NCBI GenBank assembly: GCA_946480785.1
Contig: CAMLLD010000012.1
Span: forward strand, 28,681-92,680
Length of the DNA stretch: 64,000 nt
Direction: 5' to 3'
Source of the DNA: an uncultured Blastocatellia bacterium
GTDB lineage: Bacteria > Acidobacteriota > Blastocatellia > Pyrinomonadales > Pyrinomonadaceae
Shown: piece by piece, positions 8,233 through 17,198 of the stretch
Position numbering within the stretch: position 1 is the stretch's first letter
How the letters are laid out: each line of letters opens with the position of its first letter
Position numbers and translations under genes: made by a program
The notes under the pieces: model-generated
Databases searched by the model: none
Told to the model about the DNA's origin: nothing
The model's input: only the letters and a program-made list of their open reading frames with translations

Positions 8233-9327
8233 CTAACTCTGCCGCAACGGAGGCATCGGAATCGGAATTCCGTACGTTGTCGCACCGACGCCGACGCCGC
8301 CTTCGCACGAGTTTGGCGGCACCGTGCAGACTCGCCTCGTTGACGGACACTCAGCGGCCCAGAACATATAGCCCAACATGCCGCTCGTTGTGCCGGCGCC
8401 GTTCGGCGCGACCGTTTGCACGTATAGACCAGTTGCATTCGTAACCGAGCTGCTGAAGCTGGTGCATTCGGGCGCGGCGCGCGTGCCGGTCACGATGTAA
8501 AGCGAACCCGTAAACTTCGCGGGCGCGAGCGGCAGAATCGGCGGTCCAAACTGCGGTTTGCCGTCGACGTGCTCCTGCCAATCGCCCTGCGCTGCTGATG
8601 CCGAAGGTTGTTTGCTTGGGACCATCGCGTTCGCGTAGTCCAACACGGGGACGCTGGTGTTGAGCCAGTCAGCAGTCGCCTTGCGCGTCAGAGCGATCAG
8701 CCAGCGATCGCCGGAAGCGAGGTCGATGGTCAATCGCGCGGCGTGATTGTTTCCGGAAGCATCGTAGGGCAGCACGGAGCGATACGCGTTGATGACTGCT
8801 TGCAGGCCCGTCAGGTTCGGATTCGTGTTTTCCTCGTAGTCGATCTCCATGCCGACACCGAGCTGTTGCGCTGCTGCTGCGGCGTTGAGACCGAGTTGGG
8901 TGGGGTTCGTTGCGAGCGCCTGGTTCCACGCGTCGACGTAAGTGATGCCGCCGATCGACAACTGCACGCGAACGCCGCGGCTCTTGAAGTAATTAACCAC
9001 GGCCGAATTCATGCCGATGGGGATGCCGTTTGCAGTGCCGGCGTCGTTGGTCTTGTTGAGTAGTTTCAGCGGCTCAACAAAACTCAGGACCACGAGGTTT
9101 ACGGACGGCGAACCATCGCCGCGATCGATCATCCAGTGGTTGCGGGTGTCGAAGTCGGTCATGTTACGCACGCTGGACCAGGTGCAGAAGTCGTTACCGC
9201 AATGCCACGCGCCATAGACGGAGATGTTGGTGAACATGGCGGCTGGTTTCGGCTTTGGTTTAGCAGACGATCCGGCGACGAGCGCCGCAAGCACAAACAG
9301 ACCGAGTAGAAGTGTATTTCTTTTCAT
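8233..9327 (-). CDS. Exported GH18-like (chitinase-fold) protein with altered active site
   Basis: A 364-residue protein with signal peptide MKRNTLLLGLFVLAALVAGSSA. The chitinase-fold landmarks are RVQLSIGGITYVDAW (SxGG motif, about residue 118) and LGVGMEIDYEENTNP at the position of the DxxDxDxE catalytic motif. There the acid Glu and the last Asp are kept, while the first Asp is Val and the second is Glu. The protein is rich in Cys near both ends (CGNDFC; CPSTRRVC). It may be a hydrolase with unusual specificity or a carbohydrate-binding protein. GAGGAGG precedes ATG 9327. GH18 membership is inferred from two motifs only. Confidence 0.6.
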   Translation of the reverse strand: MKRNTLLLGLFVLAALVAGSSAKPKPKPAAMFTNISVYGAWHCGNDFCTWSSVRNMTDFDTRNHWMIDRGDGSPSVNLVVLSFVEPLKLLNKTNDAGTANGIPIGMNSAVVNYFKSRGVRVQLSIGGITYVDAWNQALATNPTQLGLNAAAAAQQLGVGMEIDYEENTNPNLTGLQAVINAYRSVLPYDASGNNHAARLTIDLASGDRWLIALTRKATADWLNTSVPVLDYANAMVPSKQPSASAAQGDWQEHVDGKPQFGPPILPLAPAKFTGSLYIVTGTRAAPECTSFSSSVTNATGLYVQTVAPNGAGTTSGMLGYMFWAAECPSTRRVCTVPPNSCEGGVGVGATTYGIPIPMPPLRQS

Positions 9328-9443
9328 CCCAGTTCCTCCTCGAAGCGAGATTGAAAGTTACGGGGGTCGGTAGAGATAGACCAACAGCAAAAGGGAGGTT
9401 AGAACTCTGGGCTAACTGTTTTGGAGCAATGACGGCGGTAAGT

Positions 9444-10241
9444 TTACAACAAAACGCGCCTAAACGGATGGGCCACATTGCCTGGTCTGCCGTTAGAGGA
9501 CATTACGGCAGTTCGCTCAGTGCTTATCAGCCGCAGGATGTTTCCGCCGAGAATCATCGCCTGCTGATCCGGTGGTAGTCTCAACAAGCGAATCTTTTGT
9601 AGTTCCAGGCCGGGGTGAAGCCACGGACCGTCGGAGCCGAAGAGGAGTTTGCGCGCGCCGGCGCGCTTGATCGCTTCCACGAGGTAGTCGAACCGGCGCA
9701 CTCCGGAGGTGTCCGCATAGACATTCGGGTGACGCACAAGCTGGTCGATGAGTTGTTGATGGGCGCGCCAGTCGTCCGCAAAGCTGCCCAGATGAGGGAT
9801 GATGAAATTGACCTCTCGATACTGCGGCGCGAACATCTCAATTACCGCAGTTTGTCCCGCGACGTCCACGAGAACGGGCACGCCGAACGCTTTCGCCGCT
9901 TCGCACACCTCACGTGTCGGCATGGCATCGTGTCCGTGAATCTTGATGCCGCGAAAGCCCCACTGCGTGACCGCCTGTTGAACCATCTGGAAAATACGCC
10001 CGGCGTCACGCAGCGCGTGTATGAACGCAAAGCCGATGAGGCGTCCGGCATACGCAGGAATGAACCGCGCGAGTTGTGCGTTGGCCGCGGCGTAGTCGCT
10101 ATTGAACGCCGGAAAGACGATGGTCTTATCAATGCCAGCCTCACGCGCGCGGCGCAAGTATGGTCCAAGCGCAGCGTCCGTGTTCCACGGCGCTGTCAGC
10201 AGGTCGCCTTTCCCGGCGTGGCAGTGGCAATCAATTATCAT
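9444..10241 (-). CDS. Amidohydrolase-2 family metal-dependent hydrolase
   Basis: Starting at ATG 10241 (MIIDCHCHAGKGD) gives a 265-residue TIM-barrel protein of the amidohydrolase-related family. The first strand carries the HxH metal ligands (DCHCH), RGIKIHGHDAMP holds a mid-barrel His, and FIIPHLGSF and KLLFGSDGPWLHPG supply the later His and the Asp on strand 8. The start overlaps the M20 peptidase stop by 11 bases, indicating translational coupling. Members act on diverse carboxylated or cyclic substrates; the substrate here is not known. The longer reading from 10379 is only the end of the upstream gene read in another frame. Confidence 0.85.
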   Translation of the reverse strand: MIIDCHCHAGKGDLLTAPWNTDAALGPYLRRAREAGIDKTIVFPAFNSDYAAANAQLARFIPAYAGRLIGFAFIHALRDAGRIFQMVQQAVTQWGFRGIKIHGHDAMPTREVCEAAKAFGVPVLVDVAGQTAVIEMFAPQYREVNFIIPHLGSFADDWRAHQQLIDQLVRHPNVYADTSGVRRFDYLVEAIKRAGARKLLFGSDGPWLHPGLELQKIRLLRLPPDQQAMILGGNILRLISTERTAVMSSNGRPGNVAHPFRRVLL

Positions 10242-11652
10242 GACGAATGCCGTTCCAATGTGGGCGCAAGCCGGCTCCGATCTCAGACAAGAAGCGAATG
10301 CTGGTCTCAATCCCGCGAAAGAAATTTGGTAGATGAAACTTCTCGTTGGGCCCGTGCAGGCGATCATCGGGCAGCGCAAAGCCCATCAAGACAGTCGGTA
10401 GGCCAAGCGCTTCCTGGAAAGTATTGACGACGGGAATACTGCCGCCCGATCGTAGAAACACCGGCGCGACGCCGAAGCCGTGACGGTACGCCTTCGCAGC
10501 AGCGCGCAGCGCCGGATGTTTGCGATCGATGAGCGCGGGATTGGCTTTGAGCAAGGTGCGGATTTTCAAATCCATTGCCGGTGGCGCGAGGCGCTGAATG
10601 TGTTGGCGAACGAGCTGCTCGATCTCGGCAGACTGTTGATCGGGCACGAGGCGAAAGTTCAATTTCGCGACCGCGCGTGACGGAATAATCGCCTTTACGC
10701 CCGCTCCCTGATAACCGCCAACGATTCCCGTCACGCTCAAGGACGGCCGCACAGTTGTCCGCTCGTAAAGCGAAAAACCGCGCTCGCCCCAGCCCGCTCT
10801 GGTCTGTGCGTCGGCAAGAATCTGCTCGTCGGTGCGGCCCGCGCGCGCCATGTAGTCACGCTCTTCTTGCGGCCAATTGCGAACGCGATCGTAAAAGTTT
10901 GGAATCGCGATGCGTCCATCGCTGTCGTGCAACTGAGCGATCATTTCACAAAGCGCCTGCAACGGATTGTGAATCGCGCCGCCGAAATTGCCGGAGTGCA
11001 GATCGCTTTTCATCCCGCGCAGCTCCAGCTCCATACTCAAGCCGCCACGCAGCGCGTAAGTGAGCGCCGGGCGATCGGGACCGAGCATGGTCGTGTCAGA
11101 CATCACGGCAACATCCGCTCGCAGCGCGTGCGCGTTGCCGCGAATGAAACGAGCGAGATTCGGGCTGCCGATTTCCTCTTCGCCTTCGAAGAGACATTTG
11201 ACGTTGACCGGCAAAGAGCGCTGCGTTTGTAAGTACGTCTCGAGCGCTTTGAGATGCACGAACATCTGGCCCTTGTCGTCACTCGCTCCTCTGCCGTAAA
11301 GATCGTCGCCACGCACTGTGGGCTCGAAAGGCGGTGATTGCCACTCCTGCAAAGGGTCTGGTGGCTGCACGTCGTAGTGACCATAAATCAGCACGGTCGG
11401 ACGGCCAGTCCCTTGTAACCATTCGGCATAAACCAGCGGATGCCCCGGAGTCTGGAAGACTTGAACATGGTCCAATCCGATCCGCCGCAAGTGATTCGCC
11501 AGCCACTCCGCACATTGCTTCACATCAACGGCGTGCTGCGGTTGGGCGCTGACGGAAGGGAAGCGAATGAAGTCTTTCAATTCGGCCACAAAGCGCGCGC
11601 GATGAAGTTGTGCATGAGTGCGAGTGGCCGCGGCGGATGACGCTCTTAACAT
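10231..11652 (-). CDS. M20-family dipeptidase/carboxypeptidase
   Basis: About 473 residues with the complete M20 metal site: LIYGHYDVQPPDPLQEW (His ligand and Asp), GRGASDDKGQMFVHLKAL (bridging Asp), FEGEEEIGSPNL (catalytic Glu-Glu), VMSDT, and a late His in LPDDRLHGPNEKF. The sequence is closest to the cytosolic dipeptidase branch (CNDP/PepV-like), which lacks a signal peptide. The ATG at 11652 is preferred over an upstream TTG at 11667. The gene begins about 25 bases after the SxxK-protein gene and is coupled to the amidohydrolase, so it could process peptides released by the wall-active proteins encoded upstream. Confidence 0.93.
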   Translation of the reverse strand: MLRASSAAATRTHAQLHRARFVAELKDFIRFPSVSAQPQHAVDVKQCAEWLANHLRRIGLDHVQVFQTPGHPLVYAEWLQGTGRPTVLIYGHYDVQPPDPLQEWQSPPFEPTVRGDDLYGRGASDDKGQMFVHLKALETYLQTQRSLPVNVKCLFEGEEEIGSPNLARFIRGNAHALRADVAVMSDTTMLGPDRPALTYALRGGLSMELELRGMKSDLHSGNFGGAIHNPLQALCEMIAQLHDSDGRIAIPNFYDRVRNWPQEERDYMARAGRTDEQILADAQTRAGWGERGFSLYERTTVRPSLSVTGIVGGYQGAGVKAIIPSRAVAKLNFRLVPDQQSAEIEQLVRQHIQRLAPPAMDLKIRTLLKANPALIDRKHPALRAAAKAYRHGFGVAPVFLRSGGSIPVVNTFQEALGLPTVLMGFALPDDRLHGPNEKFHLPNFFRGIETSIRFLSEIGAGLRPHWNGIRHDN

Positions 11653-11677
11653 GGCAATGCCTGTCAACGACGAGCGT

Positions 11678-12970
11678 TCAGGGATTACTCCGAACCAGCC
11701 GATCTAAATCATTGACGAGTCTTTTGTCGTCGAGGCTCGCTGCGTTTTTAGTCAAGAGGACGAGAACGTAGCAGTGTCCGGCGCTGACGATAAGCGCAGA
11801 GTTGTGATTATTGCCGCTGGCGACGCCGCACTTCACAGCGAGCCGCCTGGCTCCCGTCGGACTGCCGGCGTCGATGGTCCAGCACCCTGTTTTGAGCAGA
11901 GCTTCCATCTGCTGCGAGAGTTGCGGATTGGCGAGTCGTCTCTGCGCCAACAGCGTGAAGAACGTGGCCACTGAGAGTGCGTTGAGATCGATACCTGCGC
12001 CACCGAGAGGGTCCCTGATCCAACGGACATAATTGATCGTTCGGCCGTCAAAGTAGCTTTCTTTCCTCTGACACAGCGTATTGACGAGTCCTGGATCTAT
12101 ACGGTCCGCTTCATACGTGTTGTGAAACCAGAGTCCCTTTCTTCTGGGATGATAGAGACCGGACTGCCATAGAACAGACGCGATATACTCAAACCCGATG
12201 TGCAGGATCAATTCAAACGCTAGTTGTGTACTAACACTCGAGGACCCGCCGGATACCATTCTTTTCAGATAATCATCGAGACTCGCACTCATCTCGACCT
12301 TCACCGGATTGACCCGATCGTCGAGCGTGAAGAGCCAGTTCAGGTCAGGCTTGCAGACCAGCGACTTCCACGCATCTTTGTTCATCTTGTCGAGTAGATC
12401 GGCTTTCGTGCGAATGGTCGTCTTGTAGATGGACGCCGTCTCTCGCAAATCGCTCAACATCTGGTAGGCGGAATAGACGATTCCGATCTTGCCGGTACTG
12501 GCGGCAAACATCTTCTCGAGTGAACCCCATTCAGCATAGCCGGGAGTACAGATTTTTTTGCTGGTTACTAATTCGATGCCTGGGGCCTTACAGATCGTTA
12601 TCTTGCCGAGGTCAACGAGCGCGATGCGAATCTTATCGTTGGGGTGCGGCTTTTTAGTCGCGCCGTTCAGATGAAGAAAAGTGCGATAGTGCGGATCGTC
12701 GAGGAGAAGTTTTGCGAGTTCACCATTGAGCCTCGTGTCGATCTGGAGCGTATCGCCGGCGGTGATGAATCCCGGGTTCATGGACGCGGGAGACATAATC
12801 GTCGGACAAGAATCGCTCTGCCACAAGCATGCATTCTCCCGCGGACAGGTCCGGCTGATTTGCAAATGCTGCACGAGTTTGAGGCCGCGGAGCAGTCTGC
12901 CTGCCAACGACGGTTGGACCGGCGACTTACACACGGGCGGCGCTTCCCATTCACTTTCGCGGATCAACAT
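11678..12970 (-). CDS. SxxK serine hydrolase-like protein (class A beta-lactamase/PBP fold)
   Basis: Start ATG 12970 lies 5 bases after the previous stop and gives 430 residues; a longer reading from 13111 would overlap that gene. The leader is MLIRESEWEAPPVC, with the ESEWE element seen in the preceding gene. The middle carries EKMFAASTGKIGIVYSAY, an SxxK tetrad at about 158-161 followed by a helix as in penicillin-recognising enzymes. ARRLAVKCGVASG near 380 resembles the KxG motif. A clear SxN was not found. No signal peptide is visible. It may act on peptidoglycan or be a degenerate relative. I recognise the fold only from these motifs. Confidence 0.6.
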   Translation of the reverse strand: MLIRESEWEAPPVCKSPVQPSLAGRLLRGLKLVQHLQISRTCPRENACLWQSDSCPTIMSPASMNPGFITAGDTLQIDTRLNGELAKLLLDDPHYRTFLHLNGATKKPHPNDKIRIALVDLGKITICKAPGIELVTSKKICTPGYAEWGSLEKMFAASTGKIGIVYSAYQMLSDLRETASIYKTTIRTKADLLDKMNKDAWKSLVCKPDLNWLFTLDDRVNPVKVEMSASLDDYLKRMVSGGSSSVSTQLAFELILHIGFEYIASVLWQSGLYHPRRKGLWFHNTYEADRIDPGLVNTLCQRKESYFDGRTINYVRWIRDPLGGAGIDLNALSVATFFTLLAQRRLANPQLSQQMEALLKTGCWTIDAGSPTGARRLAVKCGVASGNNHNSALIVSAGHCYVLVLLTKNAASLDDKRLVNDLDRLVRSNP

Positions 12971-12975
12971 GCGTG

Positions 12976-14421
12976 TCACAGTGGGATCTCCATGTGAATG
13001 TGATTCTGATGTGCGCCACGCAGACCCGGATCCGGGTGATCCGGATGAATAATGAACCGGCTGCTCTTGCCAATCGTCGTTGGTGGTCCAGGCGGCTTGG
13101 TGTCCGTGCAATGCAGGGTCGCGAAGTTGTACACGTCACGAAAGATCGCCATCGCCAGAAAACTCTTTGGCGTAGTTTTATCGGCAAACGAATTTTGCTG
13201 CGGGTCCAGCCGGTATAGCGTGTCGTTGAAGGGCCGCCCTTTGGAAACATTCGGCCATCGTCGAGCCTGAGTTCCGTCGGGCAACATGACGGGTTTGTCG
13301 CCCCAGTCTTTCTGGATGTTGAGTTGGAATGGTCCATTGAAACTCGGCAGGGAACTATTGCTGATCGTGCCTGCGACTCCCGAGAAGTCCATTGCCAGCC
13401 GGCCCACGTGAGTTCCAGTACTACCAATACCGAGGTGGTGAATTTCAGTTACTCCCCACGTCGTCCGTAACATGCGGGAGAGATAGAAGAGCAGGACCAA
13501 CATGCGCATATCGAGATCCGTCATGGCTCGGCCTCGCTTCGCTCCCGGCGAATCGCCGACGAACTCGACTTGATCGATGAATGGTGGATCGAGGATCACC
13601 AGCTCGGTCGGAAGCGGCCGTGTAAGCCGGCAGCTACTATCGAATCGTGGCGGTTCGCGTAACGTGAGGATTCCCTGGTTGACCAGGTGGACCACGATGT
13701 CGCGCGCTTCGGTTTTCGTGAGTGTTTTGACCGGTCTTCCTAACGCCGCAGTCGGAACGGGGAAGCTCGTAAGACAGGAAGCGATTGCGCCCGACTGACA
13801 AAACAACCCGGGGATGAGATTGACCGCCGGAACTACCAGGCCTTTGGCGGTGCGTCGCATCGCTGGCTGAGTGGAAGACAGAGCTATCTCGACGCGGCGG
13901 TTACGCATCCGTGCTTGCTCGGTCGAAGGATTCTGGACCACCAGCCGGCTTGAGCCGGCGCCGCAAACGTTCCACACAACGCGCGAGGAAATGCCGCGGT
14001 TGCCGATCAACTGTTCGAGTCCCTGCTTGACCGCGATTGCCCGCTCACGGCTAATGCGGACCACGAAGCCCGGCTCTGCTCGCTCTCGCGCCACATCACG
14101 GTCAGCATGGCCCACGAGTGTGACGGTGCGAATCGGATGACAGCCAGGTCTAAAGCTTCTCTTTATCAGATCGGCGATGCTTCTGAGCTTTGCGCGCTCG
14201 CTGGGAGGAAGTGAAGCAACCGTGTTCCGGTATCGCGGAAAGTTGCTGACGGTGACGCTGGTTGGCGCAGGGCAGGGCAGCGGCTGCTCCCATTCACTCT
14301 CCCATTCGCTTTCGCCGTGCGAGCGTGAGCAGCGGCTACAGCCACAGCTTTGCGAGCCGCACGGGCGTTGGCCCAGTTCCTGTTCCCATTCCAGAAGTTG
14401 AAGATCATTTGCTCTTGCCAT
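12976..14421 (-). CDS. OmpA-like plus LAS/M15-type metallopeptidase-like protein, MARAxD-tagged
   Basis: A 481-residue protein without a signal peptide. It opens with MARANDLQLLEWEQELGQ, a Cys cluster (C21, C26, C28, C31) and GESEWESEWEQPLP. An OmpA-C-like domain (about 60-182) shows TVTLVGHADRDV, RISRERAIAVKQGL and MRNRRVEIAL, as in peptidoglycan-binding modules. The C-terminal 190 residues carry GTHVGRLAMDFSG (H338, D345) and HQNHIHMEI (H474, H476), the HxxGxxxD...HxH arrangement of LAS/M15 zinc peptidases. I infer a wall-binding peptidase. It starts 15 bases after the previous stop. Confidence 0.72.
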   Translation of the reverse strand: MARANDLQLLEWEQELGQRPCGSQSCGCSRCSRSHGESEWESEWEQPLPCPAPTSVTVSNFPRYRNTVASLPPSERAKLRSIADLIKRSFRPGCHPIRTVTLVGHADRDVARERAEPGFVVRISRERAIAVKQGLEQLIGNRGISSRVVWNVCGAGSSRLVVQNPSTEQARMRNRRVEIALSSTQPAMRRTAKGLVVPAVNLIPGLFCQSGAIASCLTSFPVPTAALGRPVKTLTKTEARDIVVHLVNQGILTLREPPRFDSSCRLTRPLPTELVILDPPFIDQVEFVGDSPGAKRGRAMTDLDMRMLVLLFYLSRMLRTTWGVTEIHHLGIGSTGTHVGRLAMDFSGVAGTISNSSLPSFNGPFQLNIQKDWGDKPVMLPDGTQARRWPNVSKGRPFNDTLYRLDPQQNSFADKTTPKSFLAMAIFRDVYNFATLHCTDTKPPGPPTTIGKSSRFIIHPDHPDPGLRGAHQNHIHMEIPL

Positions 14422-14436
14422 AAGACATTGCCGCCT

Positions 14437-15963
14437 TCAACACCGCGTTGATTGATTTGGACAACTGAAGCGAAACGCCCTCCAGGCGTTTGGTACCTTC
14501 TGGTCAAGATCCGCCTTCTCTGTCTCGAGCTTTGTGATCTCATTCCTGATTCGCTCAACTCTTGCCGCTTGCTCCTGACATTTTTTCGCGACCGTCTGCG
14601 GTTGGCGAACGCCTCCAGGCCAGTTCTGACAGCGCCAGCGATTGAGCCAGTATTCCGCTCTTTGCAGGTCGTCTTTCTTGTTCGCGATTTCACGCGGTAA
14701 GGACCTCAAACGCGACGCCATGAAGCAGTATTCGGCTTCCAGTCTTTGACACACTTGCGGATCTTGAAATCCGAGCCGACCACTTTCCGCTTCCTGCGAA
14801 CCGCTCGTGGTGGCGAGGGGCACGAGGTCGAGATGAAAATGCAGAATCAGCGGAGCTGGACCATGCCAGTTCAAGTTCGTTCCGTACTTTGTTCCGCCAC
14901 GCTGCACGGTGAACGGCGAGCCGATGAAGAACACGTGCCGAACGCCAGTGGCTCGGTTGATGGCATCGGCTACTGAGAAATCGTTATAGAGCACGCGCCA
15001 TTCAACGTTCACCGCCCTTGCAGTCTCGTGTATCTGACGCAGGAAAGCCTCTGCGGTGGCGCGCGGGTAGAAACCGCGATCATCGTTCGAACTATCGAGG
15101 TAGAAATCGATTGAGTAGCCGCGTCGCAAGAAAACGCCGAGGCCGTGGCGGGGATACGTGTTTGCAGTGAAGCCGCGATAACGTTTCTTCAGTTCCTGCA
15201 CAAACGTGACGACGATTGGCGCAACCGGTTCTTCTTCGCTGCCGGGTATGAGGGGCGACACGACGAGGCCAACCTGAGAGGTTGGCGGCTGGAAATTTTT
15301 CAACGACCGGAGGTTGGGAGCGCCCAGCGTTTGGAAGTCCAGTTGTTCACGTCGCGAGATCAGCCAGGCACGGCTGCATTGAGCGAGTTGATTGTCATAA
15401 AAAGCTTGTTGCTTGGCAGGGTCGACTAAAACACTCATCTTTGCCTGCCAGTTTTTTCCGTAACGCGCGCGTGCGCCCTCCATCGTCAGCCTGTAGTCCT
15501 CCGCCAACCAGGCTTCGTAGTCGGACGTCACTCGCGCCTGGACCTGCGCGGGATCTGGACGTGCTACTGCGGCGCGTGCAGCGGCGACGTTGGAGCGCGC
15601 GCGCCGTGCGGCCCGCTCCGCTGCTTGCAGCGCGGCGCGGTACAGGCGTTCCACTTCAGCTTTGACAACACGTGAGCCGCGTAGTTGGGCCAACTGCTGA
15701 GCGTCCGCCTGAAGCTGCGCGTTATCGCCGAAAGGTCTTGGGTCAAGTGGCGGTAACGGCGGGAGCGGTGGCTTGCCTGACTTCGCCGACTTCCTCGAGT
15801 TCGCTTCCGCCTGCGGCTGTCCGAACCAAAGCCGGTCCAGCGGTGTCTGGCTATAACCCAGTGGCGAGTAGCCGGCTTGCTCAGCGTACCCGAGGCCGGT
15901 GCCCCAGATGCCGCCTGCTTCCGCTTCCAGTTCGAATAGTCCAGAGTCGTAAGCTCTTGCCAT
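14437..15963 (-). CDS. MARAxD-tagged protein with putative HxH metal site; otherwise unrecognised
   Basis: A 508-residue protein I cannot assign to a family. Its N-terminus, MARAYDSGLFELEAEAGG, is nearly the same as that of the following gene product. A Pro-rich linker (about 64-76), an Ala/Arg-rich helical section (about 82-135) and a folded central part follow. The central part contains TYPRHGLGVFLRRGYSIDFY (H273, D286) and NWHGPAPLILHFHLDL (H375, H377), an order of His, Asp and HxH that resembles a distant LAS/M15 zinc site. The C-terminal 110 residues are Cys-containing and predicted helical. No signal peptide. GAGG stands before ATG 15963. Confidence 0.6.
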   Translation of the reverse strand: MARAYDSGLFELEAEAGGIWGTGLGYAEQAGYSPLGYSQTPLDRLWFGQPQAEANSRKSAKSGKPPLPPLPPLDPRPFGDNAQLQADAQQLAQLRGSRVVKAEVERLYRAALQAAERAARRARSNVAAARAAVARPDPAQVQARVTSDYEAWLAEDYRLTMEGARARYGKNWQAKMSVLVDPAKQQAFYDNQLAQCSRAWLISRREQLDFQTLGAPNLRSLKNFQPPTSQVGLVVSPLIPGSEEEPVAPIVVTFVQELKKRYRGFTANTYPRHGLGVFLRRGYSIDFYLDSSNDDRGFYPRATAEAFLRQIHETARAVNVEWRVLYNDFSVADAINRATGVRHVFFIGSPFTVQRGGTKYGTNLNWHGPAPLILHFHLDLVPLATTSGSQEAESGRLGFQDPQVCQRLEAEYCFMASRLRSLPREIANKKDDLQRAEYWLNRWRCQNWPGGVRQPQTVAKKCQEQAARVERIRNEITKLETEKADLDQKVPNAWRAFRFSCPNQSTRC

Positions 15964-16015
15964 AAGCCCTACCTCGAAGTTCGCAACTGCGCTCTGTTCC
16001 CGCTATCGTCCGCAC

Positions 16016-17140
16016 TCAACTGTTGACAGCTTCGCTGATTGGAAACGCAGCGACGCGTGCGCCATTCGGAATTCGCGTGGCCGCGCCGAGTGTCTGCGCA
16101 CTGGTCAGCCACTCTTCAGCCGGCTCGGCGATGCTCTGCAAGTTACTCTCGAACGGGGCGCGCGTCGTGTTGAGGATGAAGCGTTGGGCCAACCAGCGAA
16201 TGACGTCGCGGCCGGCAATCGCCATCCGGTTGCGCGCGCTGACGTTGACCTGTTCGCCGAAGTAACGGCGCAATACATCCTCGATGACGTCCCACGCGTT
16301 GTCGGCGCCGAAGAGCGATCTGATGTCGTCGGCTTCGAGAATTTTGAAAGCCTCCTCGAGCAGTTGCAGCGTCTCGAGCCGCAGCACGTTCAAATGGCCG
16401 TAGGAAAAGTTCTTGAGGTTGTAGCGCAAGTCCAGCCCGGCGCGGCGCACGATGGCGATGCTGCCGAAGCTCGGATCATTCGCGCGTTCGCGCACGACTT
16501 CGGAAATGCGCTTGTCGCGGAAGAAGCGAGCGACCTGCGCGATGAACTGTGAGAAGAGACTGTGAAACTGCCGATTGGGCATCGCACCCGACGCGGGCGG
16601 AACGTTGGTGTACCCGAAGGCACGCAGGTAAGCCTGCATTCGATCGAGCTGCGTGTAGCGCAACACCTGGCGTCGATCGTAACGATAGAGCCGGCCCGCG
16701 CCGTCGCCGAAAGAGAGTCGCACCACGCCGGCCTTGAACAGTTCCTGCAACTTGAGCGTCACACGGAAGACGCCGAGCATTTCGTGCTGATAGATGTAGT
16801 ACAAGTCGGCCACTGCGCGAATGCGCTCCGGCGTGATCACTTCATCGTAAGGTTTGACGGATGGCGCAACGCGCACCTCGCCGAGTCCGCTCGATGCGTC
16901 CGCGCCGAGTCCTACCAGCTCGGCCAGGCCGCCATCCGGCGGCGCGGCTTTTTCAGCTTCGCTCTCATCTACGGCGGTCAAGAGGTCGTCGACACGCGCG
17001 TTCAACAGTTCCGCCATTTGCGGATTCTGAATCAGGACTGAGGCGCTCCGGGCCGCGAGCGTTTCGCGCAATGTGCCCAGCCGATCCAACAGCGCTTGAT
17101 AAGCGTCGTCCGACATGTATTTGGTGTTGTTGTTAGCCAT
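16016..17140 (-). CDS. Conserved-type hypothetical protein in the wall-hydrolase locus
   Basis: A 374-residue soluble protein starting at MANNNTKYMSDDAYQALLDR, chosen because GAGGAGG precedes ATG 17140 by 6 bases. The first 60 residues look helical (LLDRLGTLRETLAARSASVL). An acidic linker (about 65-85) follows, then a long alpha-helical body containing LYYIYQHEMLGVFRVTLKLQ and YFGEQVNVSARNRMAIAGRD. There is no signal peptide, membrane segment or recognisable catalytic motif, and I do not recognise the family. Its position between the IPT protein and the two tagged proteins suggests a structural or loading role, which is inference. Confidence 0.7.
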   Translation of the reverse strand: MANNNTKYMSDDAYQALLDRLGTLRETLAARSASVLIQNPQMAELLNARVDDLLTAVDESEAEKAAPPDGGLAELVGLGADASSGLGEVRVAPSVKPYDEVITPERIRAVADLYYIYQHEMLGVFRVTLKLQELFKAGVVRLSFGDGAGRLYRYDRRQVLRYTQLDRMQAYLRAFGYTNVPPASGAMPNRQFHSLFSQFIAQVARFFRDKRISEVVRERANDPSFGSIAIVRRAGLDLRYNLKNFSYGHLNVLRLETLQLLEEAFKILEADDIRSLFGADNAWDVIEDVLRRYFGEQVNVSARNRMAIAGRDVIRWLAQRFILNTTRAPFESNLQSIAEPAEEWLTSAQTLGAATRIPNGARVAAFPISEAVNS

Positions 17141-17198
17141 GCTGAACCTCCTCAATGATTACCGTGTTGATGTACTCAGTCCTGTCGTCATGGATTTG

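Noticed and set aside
12971..13111. Longer start for the SxxK protein
   Set aside because: It covers the conserved HIHMEI end of the OmpA-like gene; ATG 12970 follows that stop by 5 bases and places the ESEWE tag at the N-terminus.
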